Positions 22,685 to 36,333 of a stretch of DNA of 64,000 bases are shown piece by piece. The position numbers and the translations under genes are program-made. Source of the stretch: Epiperipatus broadwayi (taxonomy: Eukaryota > Onychophora > Udeonychophora > Euonychophora > Peripatidae); contig JAQFVV010000550.1 of NCBI GenBank assembly GCA_028023455.1, forward strand, positions 1 through 64,000. The letters run 5' to 3'. Under the pieces are notes generated by a model that saw nothing but the letters and a program-made list of their open reading frames with translations, made no database searches and was not told where the DNA came from. Numbering within the stretch: the first letter of the stretch is position 1; each line of letters starts with the position of its first letter.

Positions 22685-25600
22685 ATTTCTATTATTATTT
22701 ATTTAGTTACAAGGATTTTGATTCCTTTTTATATTCACCAATATTTGCATACCAAAAAAAAATTATATATATTTTTTTAATTTTAGAATGAAAGAGTGTA
22801 TGGCTTGTATATAATGCTATTGTCCCAATTGCTATTGTCCCAATCACTACTAGTCATTCTTGTCAAGAGAATCTCATAATAATTCATCTCTACACTAAAA
22901 TAAAAGATAAAAAACAACAAAAAATAAAATATATAAATCAGGAATGAGATAGAAAAGACCAAGATAAAAACAATATTTTATGAAGTAACATTATATCTTA
23001 CAAGATAACAGAAAACATTCATGGTTATGAGCTCATTACTAATTATTTGAAGTTAAAATTAATATCTAAAGTTTATTGTTCCAACTACTACTATTCGCAA
23101 ATATATTGTTAACCAATGTTCAGCATTCAAGAAATGATAATAATATTCAGTGTAGATAGTCAGAACCTTCTGAGATTAAATCCAGTTGATAATCAACTTT
23201 CTGTTAAAAAAATTTAGCTTTCTCAGTCAAAACTTAAAAAAAAGGCAATGGAGTTCTATTAGATTGTTATAACATTGATTTTAGAAAACAGTATTTACAT
23301 CATCAAAGTCCTAACACCAATGATGTCAACTAAGAATAATTATTATGATGGCAGTAAAAAAATGTAGCAAAATGAACATGTTTATTATTCACTTTTATTT
23401 GATTTGTTTTATTTTTTTACATTTGATGTTAGATTAAGATAATATGAGACAGATTTATTTTATAATTATTATTTCAGTTATAAATTACAATATTAAAAAA
23501 ACCTCATAGTCAGCTGAGGTTATGACAGATATTCACATTTAACTGCTTACATATTGTAATGGTAATTAATGCAGTGGTGACATGAAAAAATGGTAAAAGA
23601 TTATCCCCAATTTCACACAAATAGTCATCAAATATAAAATGAATGAGTATATACAAATCAGTCTTTATGGACTAACAATATAAGTAATTAATCATAGTAA
23701 TAATAAGTTATAAATTACAAATTACACAGCATTAGACAAGAATAATCAAATCAACAATCAACAGCCATGCATTGTGAGTGAGTCCAAAAGAGGTTCATTA
23801 TAAATAGATTAATCATCTGGTCACTTCCAAATCTAGATTATTATATGCAAACAATTATTTGAATGCACATACTTGGGTTCTAATCTACAAGCCAACTATA
23901 GCTTAATTTGTAATAAAAAAACTTCAGTGAATGCACTTTAAAGGTAGTACATTTGCACCATCCTAAATTATCATCTGGATGCTCAAACACAAACATAAAC
24001 TGTACATCCATCTAACTAACCATTATTGCTCTAAACTAGCTCAAAATGCAAAAAATGTGAACACGAGAAAGTAAAAAATATATAAGCTTACTTTATTATA
24101 ATTGAATATCTTTATTGGAATAATTTAGAAATTCCTAAAACACTAAGATATTATGAAATGAAGTAACACAGACTGCACATTCATAAAACAGATAACTAGA
24201 GAAATAAAGATATTAAAACTATTTTTAAACAATTATTTAATAAACTAATTGATTAATAATTTATTTTTTGTTAAATGAAATGATAATATGATGATTCAAT
24301 CTGAAATACATTTTATTAAAAAATATAATTCCCTATCACAGAATACTTAACCAGTTGATTTTTATTCATTAAACTAATTAACTTGTATATTCATATAGTG
24401 ATTTCCATTTAAATAAAGTAAAATTGGAAAACAAGTTTTCACAATGAGAGATAAGAAAATTTTAATTTAGTTAAAATATTTTTTTTCTAAATTTGGAATG
24501 AAAATAATATAAAAAAACATTTCCATAAACAAAAAAATATTTAATAATGATTTCTAATTACTATTAATTATTACTTCATTTTAAAATCATCTATAAATTG
24601 ACATCTAATATAAAAATTTAAGTACCATACCTTTTTACCATGGATTTTTTTGAGGGGGGGGGGAGTTCTTCTCGAGCAGTTATAACATCTCTTTTGCTTT
24701 CATATTAGTTTTCTTCTTGAAACTTTTCCAGTAAGCCTATTTTCAGGTTAATGTACACAGCCAAATTTCTCCATATTTGCAATACAATATTTGCCAGGCC
24801 AATACAGAGAATTTTTTTTTTCATTTTCTCTTTCTAATAACTTTCCAAATCAAGCTAACATATAAAGAAAGAAACAATCCTGCTCTTGGAAGGGGAAAAT
24901 GTTTGTTGCAGATTACTTTCATGTGTATTCTTTTTTTACATTTTTTTCACTGATTACATGATGAGGTTTGATAATGCTTAATTTATACCCAAGTCTTAGC
25001 ACATGTTGATTATTATATCCGTTTTAGAAAACATTTTTCTAACTATTAGTATGCTCTTAATAGCTGAACTTTCATTTCTATCTTCATCAACAATTGTATC
25101 AGAAATCTAATTAATAATGCTATATTAAACATGTAGAAGATAAGAGTACATTTTCAAAATCACATTAAAGTTATTTATTCAATTTTTTTTATACCTGCAT
25201 TATTTAAGATATATTATGTTGTTGTATATTTTATTACAAGTGTATTTTAATGGTGTAATAGGTAGCACAAATGTACCTTTTCTACTTATTACATGCACTA
25301 TTTTATGTTGCTTAGTACAACATTGACATTAACATATTTTAAAAGATTTACCCACAAGTTATATAAAGATGATTATTTATAAGATAACAACCTTAAATAT
25401 TTAAGATTATTTTCTATTGCAAGACAAATGATATTCTGACATTTTAATACTTACCAATTTTTACTTTATTATTTATTTTAATGTGAGCTATAAGTTTAAA
25501 GAAGTAAAAGTATAAAATTCTTCAGTAATTTTAATTATCTACCAGTTTCGATTTTAATTTTAATAAACAAAGTACTAGGAGAACATTTTTTTCTCTTCCT

Positions 25601-25955
25601 TTAAGTTCTGGAAAAGTTTGCTTAACAATTTTTAATTGTAATTTTTATGTAAGTAAACTTTTATGTTTAGTAATATTTTTAAAAGAAAAGAAAAAAAAGG
25701 TTTTTAACATTTTGTTTAAATTTTGTTTCAACCTATTAAGGTTTTTTTATTTTTTTTCTTTATCTTTCTCCAAAACAAAAACCAATGTTTATGAAATCAT
25801 AATGAAACAATTATATTTTTGGCATAAGAAAAAAATAACTACAGATGATTTTTTTATGATTGAAATTTTTTTTTTATTTTTGACTTGTTTTGCCATTTAA
25901 TTTTAAAGGCAGCAGATAATTTTTTTGTAAAAATAAAGCCAACTTCTCAGAGTAA
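22685..25955. other. AT-rich non-coding stretch
   Basis: No gene, RNA or repeat is supported over this 3.2 kb. A G8 run lies at about 24654. The 62-codon frame at 25712-25900 is low-complexity. Confidence 0.5.
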
Positions 25956-25959
25956 ATAT

Positions 25960-26846
25960 TTTCAGTTTACAGAAAATCCACCTATACAAACAGATATCTT
26001 AATTTTAATTCTCACCATTATCCTCCACAAATTTTTTCTGTAGCAAAAAATCTTTTGATCAGAGCTTATAATTTATCTGATAAAGAACATCTTTCTCAAG
26101 ATATAGAACTTACAAAAATATTCCACTTTCTAATAATTATAATAAAAACATCATATGTAAGGCTTTACATAACATTAATACTAAAAAGAAAAAAGAGGAT
26201 AGAATTGACAATTCCTCTTTTAATAGAGTAATTTTACCTTATATTAAAAGGGTTACTGATAAAATCAGTAGAAGACTATCTTGTTTCAATATAAAGACTA
26301 TATTTTCTACAGGCAAAAAAATTGGTGATTTTTTAATATAAGCCTAAAGACAGAATATTTTTGGAACACCAAGGAGTTTATGGAATTCCATGCTTGCAGT
26401 GCTCATGAAGCTATGTGGGTCAGTCTAATAGACAAATAAATGTCAGAATTAAGGAACATAGAAATGATTTCAATCAAAAAATTAGCACATCAGTTTTATT
26501 TCCCATTTTCTAGAAATTGGTCACAAACCTGATTTTGACAATACAAAAATATTTGCTAATTTAGAAAGATATGATTTAAGAACCATGAGAGAGTCAAGTG
26601 AAATATTAGAGAGACTTACTGGTTTAAATAGGGCTGACAAAGCACAATGTATTCCAGCTATGTCTAAATTTCTCATTTTATCTAATATTAACTTAAAATT
26701 AATAGGTGAAAAACCTGAGGGAAATAAACATTTTGATAAGCCTCATATTGTGAATGCTGAACTACTTAAAGTAGAATCTCATTTCTTATCTCACACTGAG
26801 TCATGTTATTGTTTGAGATCTAATGATTTTTTTTTCAAAAGTTAAC
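25960..26846 (+). pseudogene. Penelope-like element 2: 3' part with GIY-YIG domain, decayed
   Basis: The region begins inside the reverse transcriptase C-terminal part: a TDI...SHHYPPQ segment near 25990-26030 is followed by FSVAKNLLIRAYNLSDKEHL, the counterpart of the same block in PLE 3. Several frameshifts later, GVYGIPCLQC...SYVGQSNRQINVRIKEHRND (about 26377-26478, interrupted by one stop) is a clear GIY-YIG endonuclease core with its Arg and Glu-His region. The last open frame, 26585-26845, carries the domain's C-terminal part (MRESSEILERLTGLNRADKA). Reverse transcriptase motifs A to C are not found upstream, so the copy is 5' truncated. Confidence 0.85.
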
Positions 26847-26885
26847 CTTGATAATGGTGGTTTATAGTCCATTGAAATATCAGAT
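26846..26885 (+). ncRNA. Degenerate hammerhead-like hairpin 3' of PLE 2
   Basis: Directly after the PLE 2 stop codon, TTGATAA is followed by a TGG/CCA stem and GAAATATC, where ATAT could be a palindromic stem III and C the cleavage base. Position matches the similar hairpins after PLE 1 and PLE 3. The first box deviates from CTGATGA and stem I is not evident. Confidence 0.35.
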
Positions 26886-29735
26886 TGTAATGCAAAATAA
26901 TACATGGTTTATTTCCAAAAATATATATATATATATATATTCATGCTACCATACATATGGATAAGGGATACCTGAAAAAAAGTGAAAGGCTCCCAATATG
27001 CATTTTACCTTGCAGCAACTCTTTTGAATTGGCTCAAAGCACAATTTATTACATATGACTTCAACAACTGTTATTACACATTGTTTTATAAGGGTCAATT
27101 TTTTTGATTTACAGCATTAATGCCAACAAATTCAGATAATTATATTAGTAATTATTAGCAATTATTTACTAAACTAGAGATTATCCTCATCCCAATATTA
27201 ACTACTTAAAATAGATATTTTAGCCTCTAGTCAAAGTTTAACTCCAGAAAAGTAGTCATATGCAAATCAAAGTATAGTATATATAAATGGAATTATATTA
27301 TATTTTACAAAAAAAATCAAGTTGTGGATCCTTACAAATATCATCATAAACTTATAAATAAAATAATATAAATCACAAATAACTGTTTTGTACAATATTT
27401 TGCTATTTTCATTAATAATTTTTATTTTTCTTTATGCTTATTATGATGTGTGTGTTTTAGAAGCCTAGTTGAAAGTTTTAAATCGCCTCTATTTTTCAGG
27501 AAGTTCTATTTATAACTACAATTTTTTAATCAATGACAATCATCCAATTAATTAAACTAATATAGTTTGTGCATAAAAATGGTTATTACTGTACCGGTCG
27601 AAAAACGCATATCGATCCAACAAGACCCGGAATACAGGTAAAGTACCTTGAATCCGACCACATACAAGATAAATAAGTCAGGTACATCGTGGATTCTGCC
27701 TTATTTACCTATATCCCCAGGTCAAAGATCTAATCAATAACCTTTCTCATCGATAATGTCAAATTCCTTTACTTTCACCATGCCGGAAGCCGAGCTTTCA
27801 AGCATGAGATTTATTTTTAATTATATTTTAATGAGAACTTGGGTGATTGATTCATATATATACTTAAAATCAATAGTTACTTAAAATAAAAGTAAATGAA
27901 AAGATTCGAAGAACACTGGAAGTTTTGTTTTAGTTATATATATTTTAAACTCATTAATTATTTTACATTTAACATTTAACTCAAGCTCTTTTAAAAAACA
28001 TTCTTTACAATAATTTTATAATTAAATAGTAATTTTATCAAAGACCATGTCCTGCATAATAGATTCACATTAGTGGTTAACATTTCATTTATTTAGTTTA
28101 TACAATTTTAATTTTGTTTACATTTATTTAGAAAAACAAAAAAATGATTTTAGAATTGTATGATCACGGATTCTAAATTCTCCATTTATATTTAGTATAA
28201 GCTAATAATATATCAGCATATCTGAACATTTGTCTAACTGATGTCTATAAAGAATAAACATTTTATTTATTCTTTACAAAAGTTTAAAAAAAAACATTTT
28301 ATATGAAAACGGATATTAAAAAAAAAAAACAATTACAATAAGACTGATTCGATGTCTTACTCTAATGATGCAAAAAAAGAGAATGATTTATTTTACTTTT
28401 CTTTATTAATAATAATTTAAATCTCAAAGAAAAAATAACATTTTATTACATTAGTGGACCGGACCTTGCTGTAATAGCATTAAACTACACAGTGATTAAA
28501 AACTGTAAGCTGTTATAAAAAAAATAGATCAGTTAATTATCAAGCAAACGAGTCTTATTAGTTGGACTTTCAACTAAATCATACCTTAGAAAACTAGAAC
28601 GCGAATTATCTAAAATTAAAATATTTTAACTAATCATGAGATAATAAAAGAATCGTTTATTCAGGCCAAAGATCCTTGAATAGAATCATTTCCCTATGGC
28701 TTATGTATTAGATAGGCAAAAGAAAAGCAAAACAATGTCAGGTTAATAAATATACAAATGCAAATGAAATAAGAAATGCAGGTAGGGTCATACGAGCCGG
28801 ATTTATGGACACTCTCATGCCTAATCCAGTGAAGAACAAAAGGGAAATTGGTATGTCCACCTGTCGCGGCCATATACCGATAGGAGATAGGAATTATGGA
28901 GAGTCAACATGTCTGTCTATATGGATAGCATGCCAGCTAACCAACTCTACCTCAACCATGCTCTCTGGTCCACAGACATATGCGTAACCGGGAGCCAACA
29001 CCAAACACCAAATGAGTGACCAATTTAGGTCTGTTCACACTACTCTGAGCATTCTTTATTAACCCAAGATATTATGATCATCAAATATAAACTAATTATA
29101 ATTAAATAGCCTTAAATGATCCAATGCTGCATAAAGATCTGCCTGCATAACCAATTACTTTATGTAAATATTTAACTAACAAAAACCAAACATATAGAAT
29201 AAGGAAATTTACTTCTCGAATAAATCCCCCCTTCTCACTTTCCTAACTTAAAAAAAAGCATTATAATTAACTGACGCTATCCAGTGGCACTGTTACTAGA
29301 TCAAAAATATATAACTTTTATTCTGTTTTAATTTAAAGAAATCTAAAACTATAGAATCCCATCCTGGGAAATCTATAATGAACTATTTAGAGAACTAAGG
29401 TAGGTTTATTTTGAAATATGTATATTCAACATAACTTCACTCATGAAAATAAAAATAGATCAACTTATTTTATTTAAAAATTAATTCATTCTTTGCTAAA
29501 ACTCCCTTTTGTGAACATAATTTGCTCTATTAGCCAAACTGCGCTCTTTGGACCCCCACGAGTGAAGTTTGTCAAAATAAAATAAAATGAAAGCATGAAA
29601 ACTCATACTTTAATTAATATACAAAACAAATAAATATTTTCAAATTCAATAATTAAAAACATTAAAAATTGTTGTGAGCTTGAGTTATTAATAAAAACAT
29701 TATAAATAATTTAAAAGAAATGGTTAAAAGAGTCA
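26886..29735. other. Non-coding stretch with two less AT-rich islands
   Basis: Mostly AT-rich. Around 27590-27815 and 28780-29000 the composition is distinctly more balanced. Neither island gives a convincing domain: the 60-codon frame at 28805-28987 is unrecognised. They could be exon, regulatory or old transposon remnants. Confidence 0.35.
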
Positions 29736-29835
29736 TTTAAAAAAGATTCTTAATAAACATTAACTTTTGACATTTTTTAAGCTTTACAAAACTACATTTA
29801 TATTCTAATGATAATTTTATAAAATCTGGACGACT

Positions 29836-30030
29836 ACCTTCACGCTCCCTGGGATGAGTTCTGTGAGCAAACATTGATAGCATTTGAAAGCAGGGTCTGG
29901 CAGCAGCATAATTGGATATTTCATGTCTCAGGAAGGGACAGGCAGTGATCTTCCCTTTTACTACTCGCTCATCATTTCTACTGTCATAGAGATGTTCTGC
30001 AACTTTCTTTCTCTTCTGTTTTTTTTTCTT
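29836..30030 (-). CDS. Possible host exon, protein unrecognised
   Basis: On the minus strand an open stretch reads KKVAEHLYDSRNDERVVKG, then ITACPFLRHEISNYAAARPC and FQMLSMFAHRTHPRERE. Its composition is much less AT-biased than the surroundings and the residues are diverse, unlike chance frames in this window. A candidate acceptor follows a pyrimidine stretch (TCCTTTTTTATATAAAG, about 30028) and a candidate donor GAAG/GTAGTC lies near 29836; beyond it the frame turns AT-rich. I do not recognise the protein. It could also be a captured or pseudogene fragment. No partner exon was found in the window. Confidence 0.4.
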
Positions 30031-30099
30031 TATATAAAAAAGGACCACTATTTATACCTGAACATCGGTATTCAAATTATCTGCTGCCTGATGTGATTT

Positions 30100-31097
30100 T
30101 TATTTAGATCTCCTATGAAACAATAGGAAATCATACTTTTGTTCTAATTTTAGAAAGCTTGTACCTCGATAAGGATCAATAGATTTCACTATAATTTTAT
30201 GTTAGTTTTTAATTTAGATAATGATGTAGAATCTCTACTAATTAATGAATAGAAATTCCAAAGTAATGGATTTTGGTAATTTCTAAATGTTTTAATTTAA
30301 CATTTATTTTAAACTTCTTAATGAGGTAAAAATCTTTCAAAAAGGCCATCTTGGATTTTTAAAGAAAATAAAACATTTTAAATATATATAAAAAAACATA
30401 TCAAAAAAAATTCAAAACTTATATTTGATTTTTTTTTCCTTTCTTTCCATAAATAAAATAACTTAGTGTGTTATTAAATATGATTAGTATTATCCAAAAT
30501 AAATTTTAGTAATTTAGTGTTAAATAAAATGTTTGAAGAATAATAATAAAAAACAAACCTTGAAAAAAATACATTTCTCTACATAGGTGGGCTTTAATTA
30601 AACCCCCTTAATAATTAATTAGGTGGATAAGACAGTGAAACGGCAAATCGGAATCAGATTTACCATTTCATTACTCTGCCTTCCATATTTATACTGGCAT
30701 TAAAATTTTTGAAAATTAATAAGATACATATAGTAAGTTACTACATTGCCACATTTAAAGTACATATAGTATCCAAACCAATTTATTGTCATTGCATTTG
30801 CTGTTAACTGACTAAAATAGGATATCATAGTTTTTGATTTTACTTTTTTAAGTGTAATGTGAGTTTTGATGCTCTTACTTTTACACTGTAGGCAAAATTA
30901 ATCAATTATCTGTTTATTTTATAATTTAATAATTATTTGCCAATTTAAGCTAAAACAAGTTTGTATTAAAGATTATAAATATGTAATTTTCTGTCTAGTT
31001 GTTTTAGTACAGTGTTCAGTGTTCACTCTTGTATATTTGTGTAATCCATTCAGACTAATGCTTATGTCCATTGTAATGATATTTAACACAAACAAAA

Positions 31098-31133
<36 letters not shown>

Positions 31134-31318
31134 TTTTGTATATGATATTTAACACAAACAAAAGTATATATATATATATTGATTAAGAGCATGCCAATGA
31201 GCTCTAAACAAGCTTTTTTTTTAATTATGATAAATGCTACTACAAGAGAAGGCATTGAAATCACTACAAGAGAAGGCATTCAAATCATATATATATATAT
31301 ATATACATAGCTATGTGA

Positions 31319-31349
<31 letters not shown>

Positions 31350-32380
31350 GCTATGTGAACATATGAATATATAGCAAAAATTCTATTTTAAAATATAAGT
31401 CCAATTAAAGTTATAAAAATATCGTTTATATCTATGAAGCTCAAAAGAGAGAAAAGTAATAACTTGTTTTAGTAAAAAAAATTCTAAAAAGTATTTAATT
31501 TAATAAAAGATTTATTTTCAGAATTTTGATTAAAACATGTCATAGTTAGCATTTTAAAGTAAAATTTATGATGTGGTTTAAAATTAAGATCAGAAATAGT
31601 AAACTATTATCAATAACAGTCCATAATAATATATAGTCAGAGAACATATACACATGCTCATTAAATGAATAATTATTTAGAAAATGAAACACATATATCA
31701 TTGATATTTTTTATTATTTTCATTTACATTGTTATTCTTCATCAATTATAAATACTTTTATACTATTGAGACTATGAGTATGATAATATTGAGTTTTAAT
31801 TAAAAATTTGATAGTTAAGTCAAAAACTATGACAATATTTTTGTTATCGTTGATATTTTTATTAAGTTTATGACACAATAGTTGAATAAATATCATTTAC
31901 CAATATTTTATCTCTCATTATCTGACTCCTAGGGTGAGTCTGAAATGTTTTATGACTTGAATTCTTCGTTTGATATTAATCATTAATCATAATATAAGAC
32001 TATAAAGTTGATATTATTTTTTATCTTTGGCATGTAAAAAATGCATTGCTAATTATTAACAGAATTCTGTTTCAACACTGACTTTTTTTACATAATTTTA
32101 TTTGCTTTAAAATTACTCTAATAAAAAATTCAAATATTTTTCACTGAATATTACTTTCTTTACTCATTTCAGAAATCAATGTTAGTGTCTAATTTATTAC
32201 ATAATGCATTGTAGTTGAAATATTATCAGTTTATCACAGCACATACATCAGGATTGCTTTCAGCTTATGTTCCATAAAAAATTAACTATCCACATTGCAT
32301 CCAAATTACAAACATTAACATTCATCATTTTTTCCATTATTAATCCATTGCAACATACATGCTTTTCAAGATTAATCTAC
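30100..32380. other. AT-rich stretch with local duplications
   Basis: No gene is supported. At 31078-31360 there are local duplications around (TA)n tracts: ATATTTAACACAAACAAAAG twice, CTACAAGAGAAGGCATT twice, and ACATAGCTATGTGAA twice. Frames in this area are driven by the TA repeat. Confidence 0.55.
31200..31252 (+). repeat. Short dispersed repeat, copy 2
   Basis: Second copy of the 6163-6211 repeat: AGCTCTAAACAAGCTT, T-run, then TGATAAATGCTAC and ACAAGAGAAGG. Confidence 0.6.
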
Positions 32381-32389
32381 TTTCCCAAT

Positions 32390-33171
32390 CCATTACTTCT
32401 CTTCCCCACATCACACAAAACAACATTCTTTCATATGCCTTATAGAAACGTATTCAAATCAATTCCATTTTATTAATGATGTCAGTGACACTTGTTTGTT
32501 CCATCACTCCTATATTTCTCTTTCAATTTATTTTTGTTATTTTCAGTATATATTTGTTTGTATTTTGTTGAGTAATCTGAAGTCTCTGAATTCCTCTTCT
32601 TTTATGCATCCAAGTCTCAGATCAATAAATAAGAACTAATAAATTACTTCCTTTAAAAACCCTTTCTGTCAAACACCAACAAATTAACTTTTATGATTAA
32701 ATTATTTCTATCTGTAGTATTTTTATCACCTTTTAATTATGTTATGTTTTAATGTGTATTAATAATCAGATCAAACTATTTGCAGTTGTTAATCTCTTTT
32801 AATTTTTCATGAAGTTTAATTCTATTAATGTTTAATTCTATAATTATTTTTATATGTTTACATCTGTAATTTTTTTTAATTCTTGATTATCAATCTTTAT
32901 TGTCTTTTTCTGAAAAAGACTTTGAATATTCCTTTAACATGTTTACTATTTATCTATAACTCCACTTTTTATTTTCATTTGCTAGTTTTTGCACATTTTC
33001 TGAAGTTCTGAAGCATTATTTGCAAAAACAACCAGGTAAACTAGAAAATCCAGATGACTTAAATAATCCCCATAAATTGTTAATCTCTTAGATTTCCATT
33101 TTAATCCACAAATGTCTCTATGCAATATAATTATTGCTGTTGAATTTTGATCAATATTTTACAGAATATAT
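32390..33171 (-). pseudogene. RTE relic, 3' half (split copy)
   Basis: Diverged copy of the RTE region at about 13230-14140. Matching landmarks in the plus-strand text include TCTGAAGTCTCTGAATT and CCAAGTCTCAGATC, then AATAATCTGA/AATAATCAGA, TCTGAAGCATTATTTGC, and CAGATGACTTAAATAATC. It stops at 33171, exactly where the LTR element begins. The family sequence resumes at 48647, so both pieces are one insertion interrupted later. No usable frame remains. Confidence 0.8.
33168..33171. other. Target-site duplication ATAT, left
   Basis: ATAT directly precedes the TG of the left LTR, and ATAT directly follows the CA of the right LTR (48643-48646). The sequence is AT-simple, so the pair alone is weak, but it agrees with the RTE break point. 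Confidence 0.65.
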
Positions 33172-33425
33172 TGAAGCAATGGATCTGAAGTCCGTTCCAT
33201 GCTTCACAGCCTTCTATAAACTTGGTTAGTATTATAGACCTGAATTAAGTTTATAGTCCAATATCAGCAGGGTTTTGCATTAAAGCTAAAATTAATTATG
33301 TTTATATAATTTGTATTTGCATTTAACTATTTCATTTTAAATAAATTCCATTTCAAGATTAAATTTCTGTTAATAAAAATTACTTGTAAAATCTATTAGT
33401 CAAACATATAAATACATCAGCGTTT

Positions 33426-33514
<89 letters not shown>

Positions 33515-33857
33515 TTAATGCAAAATTCTGCTGAAATAAAATGCTTATTTTATTAAAAGAAATAAGAATGTATTTTTCTTTTTAAATCTTGTTAAAATAT
33601 TTAGTATGATTTGATTTTGAGATAAGCTCACCAACATTTTCTAAAATAATGTATATTTTTAATTAATTAGCCCATTCAAGGTAAATTAAAGATGGCCTTC
33701 TTTTTCTTTTTTAATTAATAAAATTAAAAGTTTAAAGAAAGAAATTTAGAGTAAAAAAGTAAAGGTTAGTTTTAGAAAATGTTACCTTGAAACAAAGGAG
33801 CATGGGGGCTTACCAAGATCTAAGATCATACAAACAATAGAAGGTAGCTGACAAAGA

Positions 33858-33872
33858 GGGTATAAATAGAAG
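33858..33872 (+). promoter_or_regulatory. TATA box in left LTR
   Basis: GAGGGTATAAATAGAAG is kept identically in the right LTR near 47199. It is a canonical TATA context for RNA polymerase II and a likely start region for the element's transcript. Confidence 0.55.
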
Positions 33873-34413
33873 TGAGCACAAAAGACTTGATTATTCAAAG
33901 TTTTCTTGCTGGCATTCAGATTTCTCTTTGGAGAACTCTTTCAGATTTTGCTTGTGGAGATTTTATTCCAAAAAGTTAGACAACTGTCATCTTCAAAATC
34001 ATGGAGAAGTTTGAACATGCTCAAGCTAAAAGTCATATGAATTTGATGGATTCTACTATGCTTGGATAGGCAAATAAATAGCTTTGCCTATCACTGAGAT
34101 TTCTAAATACCATCAAAATTCCTTAGTATCCACTCAATAGTCATTTGAACTCTGTGCCGTGTCTGTAGGACTTTTCATAAAAGCATGCTACTTATTTCCA
34201 CTTTTCTTGTCCGGGCGAATACCTATCGATGGTTGGATCAAGCCACGAACTCCATAGGAAACATGACCAAGGAACCAGGACAGTAATCATATCTCCCCTC
34301 CATTGAACTATTTACTTTCTACCCTTTTGTTCATACCTTTCTTAATTGAATTATATTATGAATTGTTTTATTTAATGATATTTGTAATGTAACCATTTTT
34401 ATTAGACTAGTCT

Positions 34414-34478
<65 letters not shown>

Positions 34479-34650
34479 TCATCTATCTATATTTAACCTT
34501 TTTTCCTTCGCTATTCTTCATTACTAACATGTGTAAATATTGTGTATTCCATTGTGGTTAAGTTTAAAAGTAAATTTTTTCATTTAAATCTCTTTCCAAT
34601 TTTCATTTATATTTGTAAAATTCAATACGAGTAAGTTTCCTTTTGTTTTC

Positions 34651-34825
34651 CAACTTGATCTCCTCGATAATGCTTCCTTTGTCTGCCATTAGCTTATTAT
34701 GTACATCTGATTTAGCTATATACGTCTTAAATAATTTTTAAACTGTCTGTTTTTAGCACAAAGCAATTAGAAAATGCTTTGTGAAAGATTTTTGTTATTG
34801 TACTTTATCGAGGAGATTCGAGTTG
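34651..34825 (+). repeat. Inverted repeat inside the LTR
   Basis: CAACTTGATCTCCTCGATAA (34651-34670) is complementary to TTATCGAGGAGATTCGAGTTG (34805-34825) with one bulge. Between them CACAAAGCA and TGCTTTGTG (34757-34783) form a 9-bp hairpin. Both pairings are largely kept in the right LTR (near 47960-48135). Possible RNA structure in the R/U5 part of the transcript. Confidence 0.6.
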
Positions 34826-35351
34826 ACAATTTTAATAAAATTGGGAAAAAAAGATTTAGACCGCAAACATATTAATCTGTTTTCATTGTCTAATTAGTTT
34901 TCATTAATTTAGGGGAATAGCAGAGACCATTAAATCATTATTAATATTTTAAAGTCATTAATTAAATATCTATTATTTAACTAAAAAGCTTCAGTTTTCT
35001 AATTTTATTTTAATGTTTTATTGTTACTTTTCCAATGATCCAGGCACGCAAAACACACATTTCTTAGTAGTTTTGCACATTTAACTATTTAGCTCCTTAG
35101 GTGTTCCCATCCATGTTTCTCTCCACTGATGCTAAGCTTTGTGTCCGGTGAGAAAATAATTTGTGTGTCTCAGATAATGTTGTTTGTTCGTAATTAGCCT
35201 CGAGAATAGGCAAATGGGGCAGAGGTCATAGTATTCTTGATTTAATATCTCGCGTATGGATGGCCTTGAGGTACTTTCACCTAGTATTCGAACTGGGTTA
35301 AACCAACATACATCATCTGACTGTCACAGTTAAATTTTTTTTTCCACATTC

Positions 35352-35367
35352 TGGCCCAGCGTGTCGC
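35352..35367 (+). promoter_or_regulatory. Candidate primer-binding site (tRNA-Lys type)
   Basis: TGGCCCAGCGTGTCGC lies 23 nt after the left LTR. It resembles, with a gap, the TGGCGCCCAACGTGGGGC type used by elements primed with tRNA-Lys. The distance is larger than the usual few bases, so the assignment is tentative. Confidence 0.45.
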
Positions 35368-36180
35368 TATTCGAAATTTTCCATATCCTGGAATGCCCTG
35401 TATAACATTTGTTATGTATGTATAATGTTTTTTTCTTTCTTCTGTTTTAAATTAATGAATAATATATATGTAGAATTTTTTTCCCCAGATTAGTACGCAT
35501 ATATATATATATGTTTTTTTTTAAATAACATGAGAATAGATATATGTAAAAAAATTTTCTTCGAGTTTGTCGTTGTGGAACGAATGTCATTTAAAAAAAA
35601 AAAAAAAAATTAGTACCCTGTGAAGTTTGATTTAGTCGAATATATTTATATAAAGATATGTATAATTTTTCCGAGTTTTGTTTCCTAACGTGAGCCAAAT
35701 TTCATTTTTTTAAATTAATTAACAAGTTAAATGTGTCATAAGGTAAACATTTTTTGTTCTGAGTTTAGTATATATATGAAATGAATATTTTACATTTAGA
35801 AAAGTTAACACTCCATTAGTTGTTTTTTTTTGTGTGTGATTATAAAATGAGATTTTAGAGTTATAGCAAATTTTTTTTTCTTCTGATGAGTAGATTTGTC
35901 ATGGCCAGTCACCATATTGTTATTTGTCATATAAAGTATATAACTTTAATGTGGCGGAAGTATCAAATACATACCTGTCCACCCTCCCCTAAAATAGCTT
36001 TCATACTTTATGTTACTTTAGTACTGCTTAAACATGAGAAGTTTTGAAATAATAATGTTTTTTCGAATTATAGTGTATATTCGGTGTGTTAACTAATATT
36101 TTGGTAAAAAGTACAATTAGATAATAGAATTTTTTTCCCCATTTGTATAAATTTTTGTAAAGATCTGATAGATAACATTT
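35368..36180 (+). other. LTR element leader, first part
   Basis: Non-coding, T-rich sequence between the primer site and the inserted hammerhead array. The sequence continues after the array at 40600. No open frame. Confidence 0.6.
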
Positions 36181-36195
36181 TTACCACTAATGGAA
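36181..36195. other. 15-bp target duplication, left copy
   Basis: TTACCACTAATGGAA occurs here and again at 40585-40599, exactly at the two outer edges of the 475-bp array. One or two A or T bases at either end are ambiguous. Confidence 0.85.
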
Positions 36196-36333
36196 TAACT
36201 GAAACACAGGCTTGTTATATACCTGTGGCTATATATATGTAATATAGGGTATATGAGCACAGCTTTCACACCACCCACCTCTCTCCACTCTATCTAATAA
36301 CACTGATACACCTAAACACATATATGCTGAAAA

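Larger units (their letters stand above)
33172..35328 (+). repeat. Left LTR, 2157 bp
   Basis: Boundaries are set by comparison with the right copy. It has a (TA)n tract at 33430-33512, absent or short in the right LTR, and a second at about 34417-34470. A TATA box (GGTATAAATAG, near 33860) is followed by conserved sequence and probably marks the promoter. The two LTRs look only a few percent diverged by eye, so insertion was fairly recent. Confidence 0.9.

Noticed and set aside
28805-28987. 60-codon plus-strand frame in a less AT-rich island as a gene
   Set aside because: No domain, no splice context, and neither strand gives a better frame.
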